Part shown: piece after piece, positions 1 through 11,800 of the stretch
Numbering within the stretch: the stretch's first letter is position 1
Layout: each line of letters begins with the position of its first letter
NCBI GenBank assembly: GCA_027922465.2
Contig: BQMF02000270.1
Span: 186,001-250,000, forward strand
Length of the DNA stretch: 64,000 nt
Direction of reading: 5' to 3'
From: Turritopsis dohrnii
Lineage: Eukaryota > Cnidaria > Hydrozoa > Anthoathecata > Oceaniidae
Translations under genes and position numbers: made by a program
Notes under the pieces: generated by a model
The model's input: the letters and a program-made list of their open reading frames with translations, nothing else
Database searches by the model: none
What the model was told of the DNA's origin: nothing

Positions 1-2704
1 AAAACAAATAAGCCGTAATGAATTAGCCTCGTTTCTGTGAAGTTTAGTTGTTCAAAGAGCTTGAATAGAAAATAGCAGAAGACATAGAAACTTAATGACA
101 TCAATGAAATGCGTCCGTAGAAACGCACAGTTTCGTGCCCACTAAGATTTGATAAAAAGCCTTGTCATTAAAAAGATGTTAAGAATTGTTTCGCGTATTA
201 TTGCGATTTTTTTTCTTAGCATTAATCTCTTCATTAAAATATTATTCCGTGAGAAAATCTACAACCGAGATTCCTGTTAACAAATGGTATAAAAGCCATA
301 CACAAGAAGATCTGTATAGATGGCTTTTTGCAAACAGCAACAAGAGATTTGATCGTATGTATGGGAAAACAGAAAACATTTCAAGAAAGGTTCGGTAAGG
401 TTTGTTTGCTAGTAGATGGAATGTCTAGTAATATTATTCGCTATCAAAGGTAGAACTTTGGCTTGGAATTTGTAAGATATGCAATAGTTTGCTTGAAGGG
501 ACTGGTAACTACAGGAGGTGCGCATGCTCTGTTGAGTCATTTCAATTTTAAGTGATGTACAGGCAAACCATTCGAAAGATAACTTAACTGTATAAGACAT
601 ATTTCCCGGACTTCAGGTTAAGCATCGGTGTTTTGCCAAACCTTCGTTTTGATGCGTTGTATTGTTATACTCTTATCAATTTTCCTGAAATTCCCATAAC
701 AAAATCGATTAGGCTTCAGAAGTCCTTCAGTAGGATTCAGAAGACCTTCAGTAGGCATCAGAAGTCCTTCAGTAGGCTTCAGAAGTCCGCATAATCTGAA
801 AGTTAGAAAGTCAGAAAGTCAGACCAATAAAAAATTGTCGTTTGATCAAAAAAATAATCAAAAGTAAAGAAACTGTCTAGTTTCAACGGAAGTTTAAGTA
901 CCAAACCATGTTCTGATGACGCGAAAAAATTAACAGGATTACCAACAAATTGGAAATTGAATTTTAGTATTAAGTTTTTAAAAAATGAAATCATCTGATA
1001 TTGAATATTGCATATATATCTTCAAAGCACAAAATTAATCTACTTATTGATATGGAAGTAGGCGATGCAAAGACGACATCACGTACTCCAAATTAATTCA
1101 CGAATATGTAAACATTCATCTACGTGAAGTCAGCAACCGGATAAATGGATGTTTTTTTATCTTCACACAATGTGTCTGAAGGTCATCAGGTTCGAGTTCT
1201 GGATTTACAAGCTCCATTTTGAATTTCATTCAGAACAGTAGATCAGAGAGAGGGGAGTTAGATTGAACAAAATAGTTTTCAGTTACTAATGAAATGTAAT
1301 AATAATGAACAAATTAAACGTCTTGAACCACTTTAGGGAAAATACTATTCTCCAAGATACTATTCTGCATGTTACATAAGAGTTTACATTGCTTCAATTT
1401 GGTTTCGTTCGACAGACAAGTTCGTGTTAACTTATCATGAATTTTGTATTGAAGGATAGGAACGAACTTGAATCTATTTCGAACTTGTTTCGATGATATT
1501 GTAATCCAGCTATGATGTCGTTATAGCTTATCTTTTGCATCGATTGCTTGCATCAAATTACTGTTTCACTGGCTCATCAATACTGTTTCAGGATCTTCTA
1601 CTTATACTAATTCGCAATCGTGCATACCACTTTTATTTTAGAGAGTGATATATTTAGTTTTAAATTACGGTCATCGTCCTCTTATGTGCGCGTAAAACCA
1701 CGTAGACGCGAGAGACACTTTTTTCACGATAATTCCAAAAGCACATGGCATCATTTGACGTCAGTTTTTTTATGATCACGGGGAATCATTACATTGCATC
1801 CCCAATCGAACGCGACGATTTGGGGAAATATCTCGAGAACCAATAGGAAAAACTGAATAATTTTATTTGGTACTGCGGCTATGACGTCATCAAACTTTTT
1901 AACCGACGATATCTCTGCAACGATTGGTCGTAGCGAAACGATCCCATACACTTTTTTGATCAGTTTTTCAAGCTCTACAACATAGGTACACTTCTGAGTT
2001 GCGATTCTATGATTTATTTTTTACGTACGTACACGGGAATGGTGGATTTGACCTAATTTTTTCGAAGTTAAGTTCGGTAAAAAGGTTTTACCCGGGATAC
2101 TAGTAAATTAATATTTATCTCTCCATCGATCACGTGATTTGCTAATATGGATACCTTATGATACTAAATGACTCAATGTCACAATAACATCGTTTCAGTG
2201 GATTTAGATGACCGTAAAAGTGATTCAAAAGTTTTTTCATAAAGTTTGGACAAAACCCAACGAAACGCCAAACCCAATGAAACGCCAAAATACATAATTC
2301 AGCTCGTTGAAAGCATTCTATCTGCACCATCAGTTGAATACATGTGACGTCACTTGTATTCTCAATGTAAATATTCGACACACAGAAGCAAAGTTTTCTG
2401 AATGAAACCCATTCAACTTGCCATAGCACCCTACCCTGTTGCTCGCTTTACTTTTTTCTTCAGGCTCTGTGTACAATACTGTCTACCTCACGTATTATAT
2501 AAGCATTTGATTGTCAAAATATCAACAATTATTTTTGTATAAACGGCCCACCAAGATCTCTTCCTGTTCTTATGAAATGTTTGCTAGTTTTCCGTTGTGA
2601 GTTCCCACTCGGATATTTTAAGAATCAGCTAGATTAACCAATGGGTTGCTTTCAGTTATAACTTTTATGTCATTCAATGGTTGCTTCTAAACTAATATAA
2701 CAGG
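1..2704. other. gene-free stretch
   Basis: I see no supported gene here. Reading frames are short, start at non-ATG codons and lack splice-site support. The stretch holds the 21-bp tandem repeat at 711-788 and three TGACGTCA palindromes (1756, 1882, 2345). A B-box-like GGTTCGAGTTC near 1190 has no convincing A box upstream. Confidence 0.6.
711..788. repeat. 21-bp tandem repeat, about 3.7 copies
   Basis: The unit reads roughly AGGCTTCAGAAGTCCTTCAG plus T. Copies differ by one or two bases and the last is truncated. It lies in non-coding DNA. Confidence 0.85.
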
Positions 2705-3273
2705 TCATTCAAATGAAAAGAAAGTCTCTATAGAACTGTTTCTATAGAACTGTCTTGGATGTAAATTTAATCGTATCTTATTAAACGCCATTTCTATTAG
2801 GCTTGGCATCGTGTAGAGAGGCACCAAACCATTTCTCATGTGCATGTCAAAAGATTCAAATTCATTGAAACTCAGACGATTGGTGGAAGACAATGAATAT
2901 GAGTAGACATCTTTTAATTTCCCCCATCATACAAAGTGACGTCATGAAATATTTTTCTGAATGTCTTGAACTCTGCTTGTGGGTTATACATTGTCTCACT
3001 AACTTCACTTTTATGAGAAGTTTGTTTTAATGATCGAGAAAAGTGAGTTAAAATTCCGTTCACTGATTTTTCTACAGTAACCATGACGCATTGCGAGAAA
3101 CAAATGCGGAATCCAGGATAAAATCTGTTTTCCTCAGACGACCAATACTGTTTAATCCTTTCAAAGCTTTTTGCGGCTAAACTATTCTCAGCTTTGACGT
3201 AAAACAATCTCACAATCCCACAGTTTATTTCGTTGGAGACAATTGATGGTGCATAGTTTTGTTCATCATTGGT
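2705..3273 (-). pseudogene. frameshifted reading frame of unknown family
   Basis: Two minus-strand reading frames abut in different frames. The upper one runs from about 3273 down to a stop just past 2921, and the lower one continues from there to a stop at 2705. They meet at a run of five G (plus-strand C at 2921-2925). One extra G would join them into a single frame of about 190 codons. The composition looks protein-like, with mixed charged and aromatic residues. The last 30 residues (around the motif PSLIEMAFNKIRLNL) look amphipathic. I recognise no family. There is no in-frame ATG, so it would be an internal or terminal exon, a decayed gene, or a sequencing indel. Chance open frames in AT-rich DNA remain possible. 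Confidence 0.3.
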
Positions 3274-3279
3274 TCAAAA

Positions 3280-3330
3280 GATTCCCTTGGAAAGGTGATT
3301 CCCTTGGAATAGTGATTCCCTTGGAATGGT
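3280..3330. repeat. 17-bp tandem repeat, 3 copies
   Basis: Three copies of a 17-bp unit of the form GATTCCCTTGGAAnnGT follow one another exactly. Confidence 0.9.
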
Positions 3331-6300
3331 GTTAACATTTTTATAATATTTCTACACAGCAGAAGAACAAAAAAGAAAATGGCAACTCTGCTCCCATCCT
3401 ATGTCGTCTTCAAAAACAGGTGGCGATTTCAACCTCTCCGCAAAGTTGGATTTCCCATTTTTTCTGCATTCTTTATTCCATTTTTTATTACATCTTTCCA
3501 ATCAAGCACGGAATCAAAAAAAGCAACCACAAGATGCTGGAAGTTACTCAAAAATTATAACGAGGAAGAGAAAAAATAACGTAAGGGATTCTCTCAAATT
3601 TGAAAAGATGAATAGGCAGAACTCGCAAGACTTGTTTGATAAAAGGTATCCGGATAATATCCCGACCGGACATTTCCACGACGACCAATATCTCTAACCC
3701 AAACCCTACTCCTATTATACGTCGGGTAAATACCGGTTGCCCGTCTACACGTCAAATGAGTCTTAGAAGCTTTGACTTTTCATCTTGTCGTTTAATTTGT
3801 CACTGATCTCCGTTGACTCCATAGATGACGTCATCTTCATTCTGGATAAAGAAAAAGAAACGGAACTAATAACCTAGAAGGAATGCAGTTCAAATGAAAC
3901 GTTTAAAAGCAGCCGTTTGTGGCTTAATGTAGACGCAGCTAATTGTGATCGCACTTGGTTTGGTTCATTGCGAAACTTAACGTCATCGGTTGTCATCTAC
4001 AACAAATAATGTAATCATGAGAAAATTTTTGATGAGATTTGAAGATTGTTTTTTAGGTGGGCTGAGACAGTTGTTTATTGTTTTCCCGTTTGTTCCCGTA
4101 TTTATCTTTTGCTTATTTAGGGAAAATTTTGTAGCTATTGTAATATTTTGGAAAGTATGCATCTAAACGTTATAAAAAAGATGTTTTCAACTTTTGTATA
4201 AGAAAACAGTTCGGGTTGAAATCGATTTATCTGCCTATTGTTTTGAATAGATGATAAAATATTTTTTTAACAACGGCTGTTTGTTTAACGGTTTTTTTTG
4301 TACGCGAAACAACAGAATGTTGACAGTTAGTCAACTCAGCTGAATGTTGACAGTCAACTCAACAAACGGCCAAGTTGACACTTAGCTCAAGAAAACGAGA
4401 TCAAATGTTATCAAGATATCAAATGTAAAAAATGTGTTGACGAGAAAATTGAGAATGTAAATTGTTCAACTTTGTTAAAAAGCTATAAAGTTCGAAGGGG
4501 GGTTTATGACACATTATTATGACTTGACACAAAAGATATGGTCAAACACACCGAAGTACTTTGTAAGAAGCCGTTTCAGCAATTTCTGATGTTAAGCGAA
4601 ATCAAACTGTCGGACAACGCCAATCCAACTTCAGAGCAATGAGATGTTGGTAGGTGTGTTTTGTCCGATTTTTCTTGCAATAAATTCTGTCTTGATCAAT
4701 CAGTTGCTATTGCTTTGCATTATTCTATCCTTTGCTTGACTGGGTGAGGCATACGTGGTCTTTGGTCATTGTTACATAAAAATTTGTTTATCAATTTTTA
4801 TATTTACTTATTTATTTATTTCTTTTAATTCTTGTTGCTATCCTTGTAGTTTTTTCAGCCAACTAATAATCGAGTATTTTATCTCAAATATGATATTAAT
4901 TAGACCAATAGCAACCCCTCATCACGTGACATAAGTTCTATTTATAGTACTAACATAAACATGTCTGCATGACAAAAATGTCCATTAATGGAATTTATAT
5001 AATTTGAATACACATTAAAAAACTTAGCCGGTATGTTGTGCTCATCTGTTCGTTTGTTAGATGTTTTGTTGCAAGAAGAGGTGACGAACTGTTTTCCTTT
5101 GTCGGTGGCAGTCTGGTAACGAATGAATACGATTATACGAAAAGTGCTTTCCTGTAACAGCTGCAACGTTTATCAGGAAGCTTTATCATAAGCATTTGGC
5201 ATCGAGCGCTAAGAAATCTTAAAAAAGCGCCGATTTTAACAAAACACGCGTATATGAACAGGCTATTGCTTACGTTTTTTGACGTCATAATGTGACGTCA
5301 TCAAAGAGGGTACTAGAATTTCTGGAGTGCGTTTGTCTTTTCGGATGTTCGGTTCAAGGATATGAACGATGATTTTCATACGCGAAAGTTGATTGTAGTT
5401 GACCACAGAATTGAAAAAGAGATCATAAACAAATGGTCTATTCGTGATGTCATCGGCTCCGACAAAAAAACATGACACTTTGCAACATTGTCGGTTGTAA
5501 TGAGAGAAGTTAAATGAATGAAACATGATGAGCTGGATTGATTATATGGAGTCTTATACGAGGTAAGTGCCGATATTTTAATATGTTTTGCAAACAATTA
5601 ATATAAAATTGTGAGTGGTACAATATTTGACTGGTACAAAGCCACGAGTGATATTTAAGCCACGAGTGATATTTAAGCCACGAGTGATATTTGTTAGTAG
5701 AATTTCAAACTTGCTTGTTATATTTATCTTCTGAAGACATACCATTCATTTCCTAGCATCTCTAGTGTGAAGAATGATAGGTTGAGTCCAATTTAAGTCC
5801 AAGTTTTTGTTAATATTTCTTCAATATATTGCTATTCATAACTTTGAAATACATTTTTTATTTCTAGGTTATCTGTTATAATACTACTTTGAAATTCAAT
5901 TTTGTTCGGTCTCTTCTGATTCGACCAAGCTCTGACAAGAATTCTTAAAAATGTTCTTATCGAAGATGACTTTTATTGAAAGATACCATGAAGAAACCGT
6001 CAGTAAACTTCAGTTTCCTCATAAAGGAAGATCTATACAAAATCCATTTATAATCCTCGACAACAAAAAGGCTTTTTAATTGGTGGACCTTGTTGACCTT
6101 ACTGTTTGATTAAAAGCATATCCTGAAAAGTTTTAAAAATCTTCGACTTGCATAGAATAGTCAATGTTTTATATCATTCAGTTTGAAACAAGAAATAGTA
6201 AAAAAACATATAAAAATTCATGATGAAAATTATGATTCATTTATCAACTGGTTTGAGAAATAAAGTTTATATTTTGTTGTGGTTTATGTAGTTTTCTTAT

Positions 6301-7712
6301 GATTTGCTAACTGAAAGAAATTGATGTTAAATAAAATCGTTTTATAAGTAAAATTGACAACAGACACTTCAAGAACTAACGACCGTACATCTATTTATTG
6401 AAAGCGTCATGTATATTCGATCTTTAGCAAAGCTTAGACCATGGCATTATATAAGTGTCTATTAATATCGTTTGTTATGTAGGTGTAACATAAAAATATC
6501 TCAAAGTCGGCTCATCTGCGCGTAATATTTTTATAATAACCTCTCATGTCATAATTTATTTGAGAAAAATGATCGTGTACTTCATTACGAACGAGATGAC
6601 ACAACAATATTAAAGACGATTGGAAATCATAGCAAAAAGGTTGGAAAAGAATTACTGTAAAACTTCGCAACTGTCGACATACCATGAATTCATGATTCAG
6701 TGCTTGTTTCAGCAAGCCAATCATCCATGGTCATAAGCTACAACTGTGGTCACACGAATTAAATATAGTGAGTGGATTTTGTAGGATTTTAATTCGATAT
6801 AGAGGGGATCTGGAAGTAAAACTGATGTCCAAGATGTCCAATTTTGTCCAAGTAGTTGAGACATAAAAATGGAACTAATTTTCAAAATCCATTTCTGAAA
6901 GAGGGAAATTTTTCCTGTTTCTTCAACCGAGGGAGGATGTTTATTTAAACTTTATTTACAAAACGCTAGTCGAATAAGAAAAGAAACATCAGTCACGTGA
7001 CATATTTGGAACCCAATGATTACTTTGTTGACTTTATCTTTGTTGCTATAGAAACTACTAATTATCACTTCATTACAACCATTGACAAATAAATCATAAT
7101 AGCGTTTTGAAGTATTACAGAACTGTCATAACGGGATTAATTTGGTTCATTCATTCAGAATACATTATGAGGTAAACTTCGTAGTCTTTACAAGTAAACG
7201 AGTGAAGAAATGTCGTGAGTTCATTGAAATATGACTTGTGTTTTCAGATTCAGAATTCAAGAAATTTCCAGTCAAGACGAACAAATGAAGCGCCATCACT
7301 GATACACTAAAACTCTTTTCTTTTGTTTCCACAGGCTGGTTCTGATTGGCTCATTTTTGTTTTGTTTTGACATTTTTAGATTTCCCTTTTCCAGTTTACA
7401 AACTAATGGCCGTGAAGTAACGACTAATTATCACTTACAATCACTCATTATCGCATATTATCGCATATTACCAAACTGTGAAGATGTGATGATTGGCAAT
7501 TTCCGGACACGTTATTAAAAAAGAGGAAAAAGCCAATGAAAACAAACGCAACAAGAAACCACGAGATGAAACTTTCGTGTTTCGTCAATTTGTTGTTGTT
7601 ATTGTTGTTGTTTTCTGTTTGTTTGTTTTATTTTTTTTATTCATATAGAAATGTCCATTCTAAGAAGTTTATAAGAATAAATAAATAAATAAATAATAAT
7701 AAATAAGCTTAG
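3331..7712. other. gene-free stretch
   Basis: No gene is supported. Several 60-90 codon frames (for example minus strand 5263-5526) lack a start codon with context, splice partners or recognisable motifs. TGACGTCA palindromes occur at 3836, 5280 and 5293, and TCACGTGA-type palindromes near 4921 and 6994. There is an AAAT-rich simple repeat at about 7677-7706. Confidence 0.5.
5641..5693. repeat. 18-bp tandem repeat, 3 copies
   Basis: The unit GCCACGAGTGATATTTAA is present three times, the last copy ending in a variant base. Confidence 0.9.
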
Positions 7713-7988
7713 ACTGGCGTTCATATTGATTATATTTTCGAACGATCGAACATCCACGACGATGTGAATTTAAACGAACAATTAACAGAAATACGTGTGA
7801 TGATAATAAAAGATGGTGTCGGAAGAATTTTCGAAAAAATAATCTTTTCTGCCAGTGATAATAGACGACGGATGTACGCCGTTAGACGACGAAAAGGTAT
7901 TGTCAAGAAAGAAAGTCTGTTTGTTTTGTCGTCACTGATTCCGACAACATCATCGACAGGCAAAAAAAAATTCAAAGCACGAAAATGA
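7713..7988 (+). CDS. candidate terminal exon, basic C-terminal tail
   Basis: A reading frame of 92 codons including the stop follows an acceptor-like AAGCTTAG at 7705-7712 and ends with TGA at 7986-7988. It encodes a charged segment with arginine clusters (SASDNRRRMYAVRRRKG) and a lysine-rich end. Many codons have C or G at the third position (CGA, TCG, GAC), unlike the surrounding DNA. There is no usable ATG, so it could only be a 3' exon of a gene lying upstream, and I could not find partner exons. The family is unknown. A chance frame cannot be excluded. Confidence 0.25.
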   Translation, partial: TGVHIDYIFERSNIHDDVNLNEQLTEIRVMIIKDGVGRIFEKIIFSASDNRRRMYAVRRRKGIVKKESLFVLSSLIPTTSSTGKKKFKARK

Positions 7989-8862
7989 CAGCGAGTCTTA
8001 ATACGACTTGTAACAAAAACATCATCTCAGGTGGAGGGTGTAATTTATTAATGAAATAACTCGTCCTTATCAAAATATGTCAAGGCGAAGAAAAATCGTT
8101 ATATTTTGAAAGAAAATATTTTTAAAACCCTGTAAAAAATGTCTCGCATTTCCTAAACCCAGTCGCTTTAACACTCCATCACGGAGGCTCGAATTGTCGT
8201 CAAAACAGTTTTCGTGTCTGTTTCTCATACAAAGAAAAGACTTTAGTTAAAGGAGAGAAGAAGAAAAAGATGGTACATCTTGAATGCATTCAAAAGAATA
8301 CCAACGGAGGAGATCGATCAATCTTGGTTGTTGGAATGGAGTATTTTGTTTGTACATTGCATACGAGCGCGCATAATCTTTTAATATCCACATACAACAC
8401 GTCCTGATTGGCGGCGAATGTACCAGTGCATGATGGGAAATGGAAGAAATATGTTGAAGTAATTATCACCAATCCACTCTGTAATTATATTTATCTCTCA
8501 ACAACAAAACATTTGAAAATGTTCCTTTTATTTTAGTTGCACACAGACCAGAAGTGACCAACGACTATATGGGCAACTATGTAGCGTGATGGCCAATGGA
8601 AGTCGCCATGTTTTTTGTGTGCCATGTTATTTATTTATTTTCAATGCTTTCTATTGTTATTGTTGTTCACTCTATATTTTTAGAAACATAAAAAAAATAA
8701 ATGCAAGAGCAACTGTAAAATCAATACACAGAAAAACTGAACAATCGAGACAAGAATTCAACCAGGAGGTGTGAAAGAAAGAGGAGTAAAAACGATCGTT
8801 AACAGAGAGAAAGAAAGACATTTTTACAGGGAAACCCCATCAAAGAAGGACTTCTTTTGACA

Positions 8863-11800
8863 ATGGAGAAACTATTAAAGTTTTTCATTTTAACAACATT
8901 TTACATGTTAACGATATCCGAATGCAAAGCATTATATATTGAAAATACACAACAGTATTTCCCAGAAAAAATTACTGCTATGGATTACATCATCAAAGCT
9001 AATCAAAAGTTAAAAGATCGACAAACCAAGAATGGAGGTAAAGCTTAAATTTTTTGTGTGCTCCTTCAAGTTCCTTGTTTACAGAGGTATTCTGTTTTTT
9101 GTAAACTTTGAATGTTTTTCATTGAATTGCAATTTAAATATCAAGTTTTTTTGGGTGAATGGAAATCAAAACTTGCTGCAGTTTCTATTTGTGACACAGC
9201 AATCGAAAGCCAACCATAGTTGCCCATGGTGATATTTACCCTTTCTAATTATTCCTGAGTAGCTATGACGAAGGAACAAATATTGGTTAGGTTTTAGGGT
9301 TGCCATGGGTGACACCATTGTTCAGGAAAAGGGATAATTGTCAGTGACAGTCAGCAGTTAAGCGTAGAGGTTAGGGTTGGTTCGATTGGAATGCTGAAAA
9401 TTGCTTCATAAAATTATCATACACAGCTAATGACGCCATTATTACTAGCATTGCCATAACGATCTCGTTTTTTGTGATTTATTGCTCTGGTCACATGACC
9501 TTAACTCAATTACACAATATCTTTGATCTTGCAATCCCTCTGATAAGAAAGTGAACGTTTAAGCCTTATCGATGAAACGGATCTGAAGCTGATTATTGTT
9601 TTATCTGATACGGAGTTTCTTCGCAATGTTTCCATGAAAAATAATGACCTTTCCACCAATCGGACATCCAAAACTCTCTTCGTTGTTTACATAGGTTTGA
9701 CCTGGAGAAATGTTTGCGAAAAAAAATTTAATGCACCAAATGAAATCAGTTAGATGGAAAGGAGATTATTTCGGGGCTTCGCGTACATGACCTTTCTTTA
9801 CCAATTGATCAGACCACTCGAAAACGTCAAGATAATCGAGATTATCGAGGATAAATATCCTAACCTTTGATCTAGTTCTTATGATGTTTTGATAATTTCA
9901 GATTGGCTTTAAAACTTGTCGGAGGTTTATCATAGTAACCTCTTAAGCCATCGCTCCTAATGTCGAATATATTGACGATGAAATAACATGCCTTAAATCT
10001 TCAACCATCACAAAGACAGTTATGTGACGTCAGGAAGCTGCGGGAAGCAGTGTTTTTGAGTGACATATTTCACATAGTTCTATTGCTTATCGTTTGCTCA
10101 CTTACATCTTCTTTCAAACAATTTCTTTTCTCTGATTTGCATAAATATTTTCCTGTCTCCCTATCCCCATATTCAACCCATCCACAGACAGTAGTTGTCG
10201 CTACCAACCACGTATAGCATGGCCAATTCCTGCAATCAGTTTAAAATCATGTCAAATCTGACAGCGGTTGGTTACTTTTATTTAAAGGGTCTACTCAATT
10301 CTGTATACTTTATTATAGAAAATATCAGCCAGATTGATATAGTAATGACATATGAAGACAAGGTAACTCCTGGTAAAATTAATGCAGCAACGAGATTGAA
10401 AGCAAAATTATGGGACGGTGGAATCATTCCGTATTCCTTCCACAGGAGCATAGGTATGCGTAAACTTCTCATTGCTTCAGACCAAGACGGTTCCAGCTCT
10501 GAAAAGGTTCCTATAAGTTGCTTTCGTGAGTCGTTCTTCAGTTGCCCCCTTAGACATTTTCCTATGAATAAATCTTTTTTTTTCAATGCATAAGTTGAGC
10601 TTCCGGTACATTTACTTTCTAGCACGATTGGAATATGCAAAAATGGTTATCAAAGATGCTATGTACGAATGGGAAAGTAATACTTGCATTCGATTTGTTG
10701 AAAGAAGTAACGAAATAGACTATGTTGAATTTGCAGTGAATCTCGGGTAATACTTTGAATCTTGGGTAATTTTATATAAGGCTTAACAAAACGTTCAAAA
10801 CACCATTCTACGAATATTCTATTTCATGCTGTTTACCGTAAAACTACAAATCTTTTTTAGATGCAACGCTGATGTCGGCCGCCGTGGAGGTCGCCAAATC
10901 ATCTCCCTTGGCGACGGTTGTCTCCATAAAAGTGTGATTATCCATGAAATAGGTCACGTGATTGGATTTTGGCATGAACAAAACCGTTATGATCGCGACG
11001 ATTATGTTACCATATACACAGACAACATCATGGACCGTAAGATTCTAAAACTTAATTGATTTTATCTACGACATTAAGATCAGATTACCATCTTATATGA
11101 CTCAACATACGCACGTTAATGTTTGACGTACAGTTTCAGAAATTCATATCAACAGAACTGCGATCAGAATCATATTAAGTTTACATAACAATCACTGATA
11201 AATGACGTTTATAACGATTTTCATAACGAAAAAACATTGAACACATATAAGTTGCGATGGATTACTGGACATTGCTCCCGTAATTCAGTTATATCCTTAA
11301 TCCTACAACCACCCCAATGAAAAGCAATAAAATCATAATTGTCTCATTACATAATAGGTGTACCCAACTGAATATTCTCATAGGTGTTCAGTAACGCTGA
11401 ACTAAGTAGTTGTGGTAGTTGATGACGTAAGAAGGAGTTTACTGAAATTTGATAACGGTCAGCCACCCCATTCGTTAACTCGACGCATCTGATGGACATT
11501 TATAAGAGACATCGACCTGCAAAAAGCGATCTCCAGTTGAAGTTTCTTACCAACTTACCATCCATTCTTTTCTAGAATACAAAGAAGCCTTTACGAAGTT
11601 CAACCAGTATAGAATCAACTCACGTGGTGTACGATACGATTATCACTCGATCATGCATTATGGGATGAAAGCATTCTCCAAAAATGGACAGCCAACAATC
11701 TTACCTAAAGACAAAAATGTTGTCTCGTTAGGGAATGATCGGTTGAGTCCTTTAGATGTCAAGCAAACGAACCTGTTGTATGAGTGTGACACAAAATGTT

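Noticed and set aside
1185..1215. B-box-like sequence suggesting a tRNA gene or SINE
   Set aside because: No matching A box, no cloverleaf, no A-tail or target duplication.
10278..10640. 120-codon minus-strand frame
   Set aside because: It overlaps exon 2 of astacin gene 1 in antisense, starts at a non-ATG codon and has no motifs.
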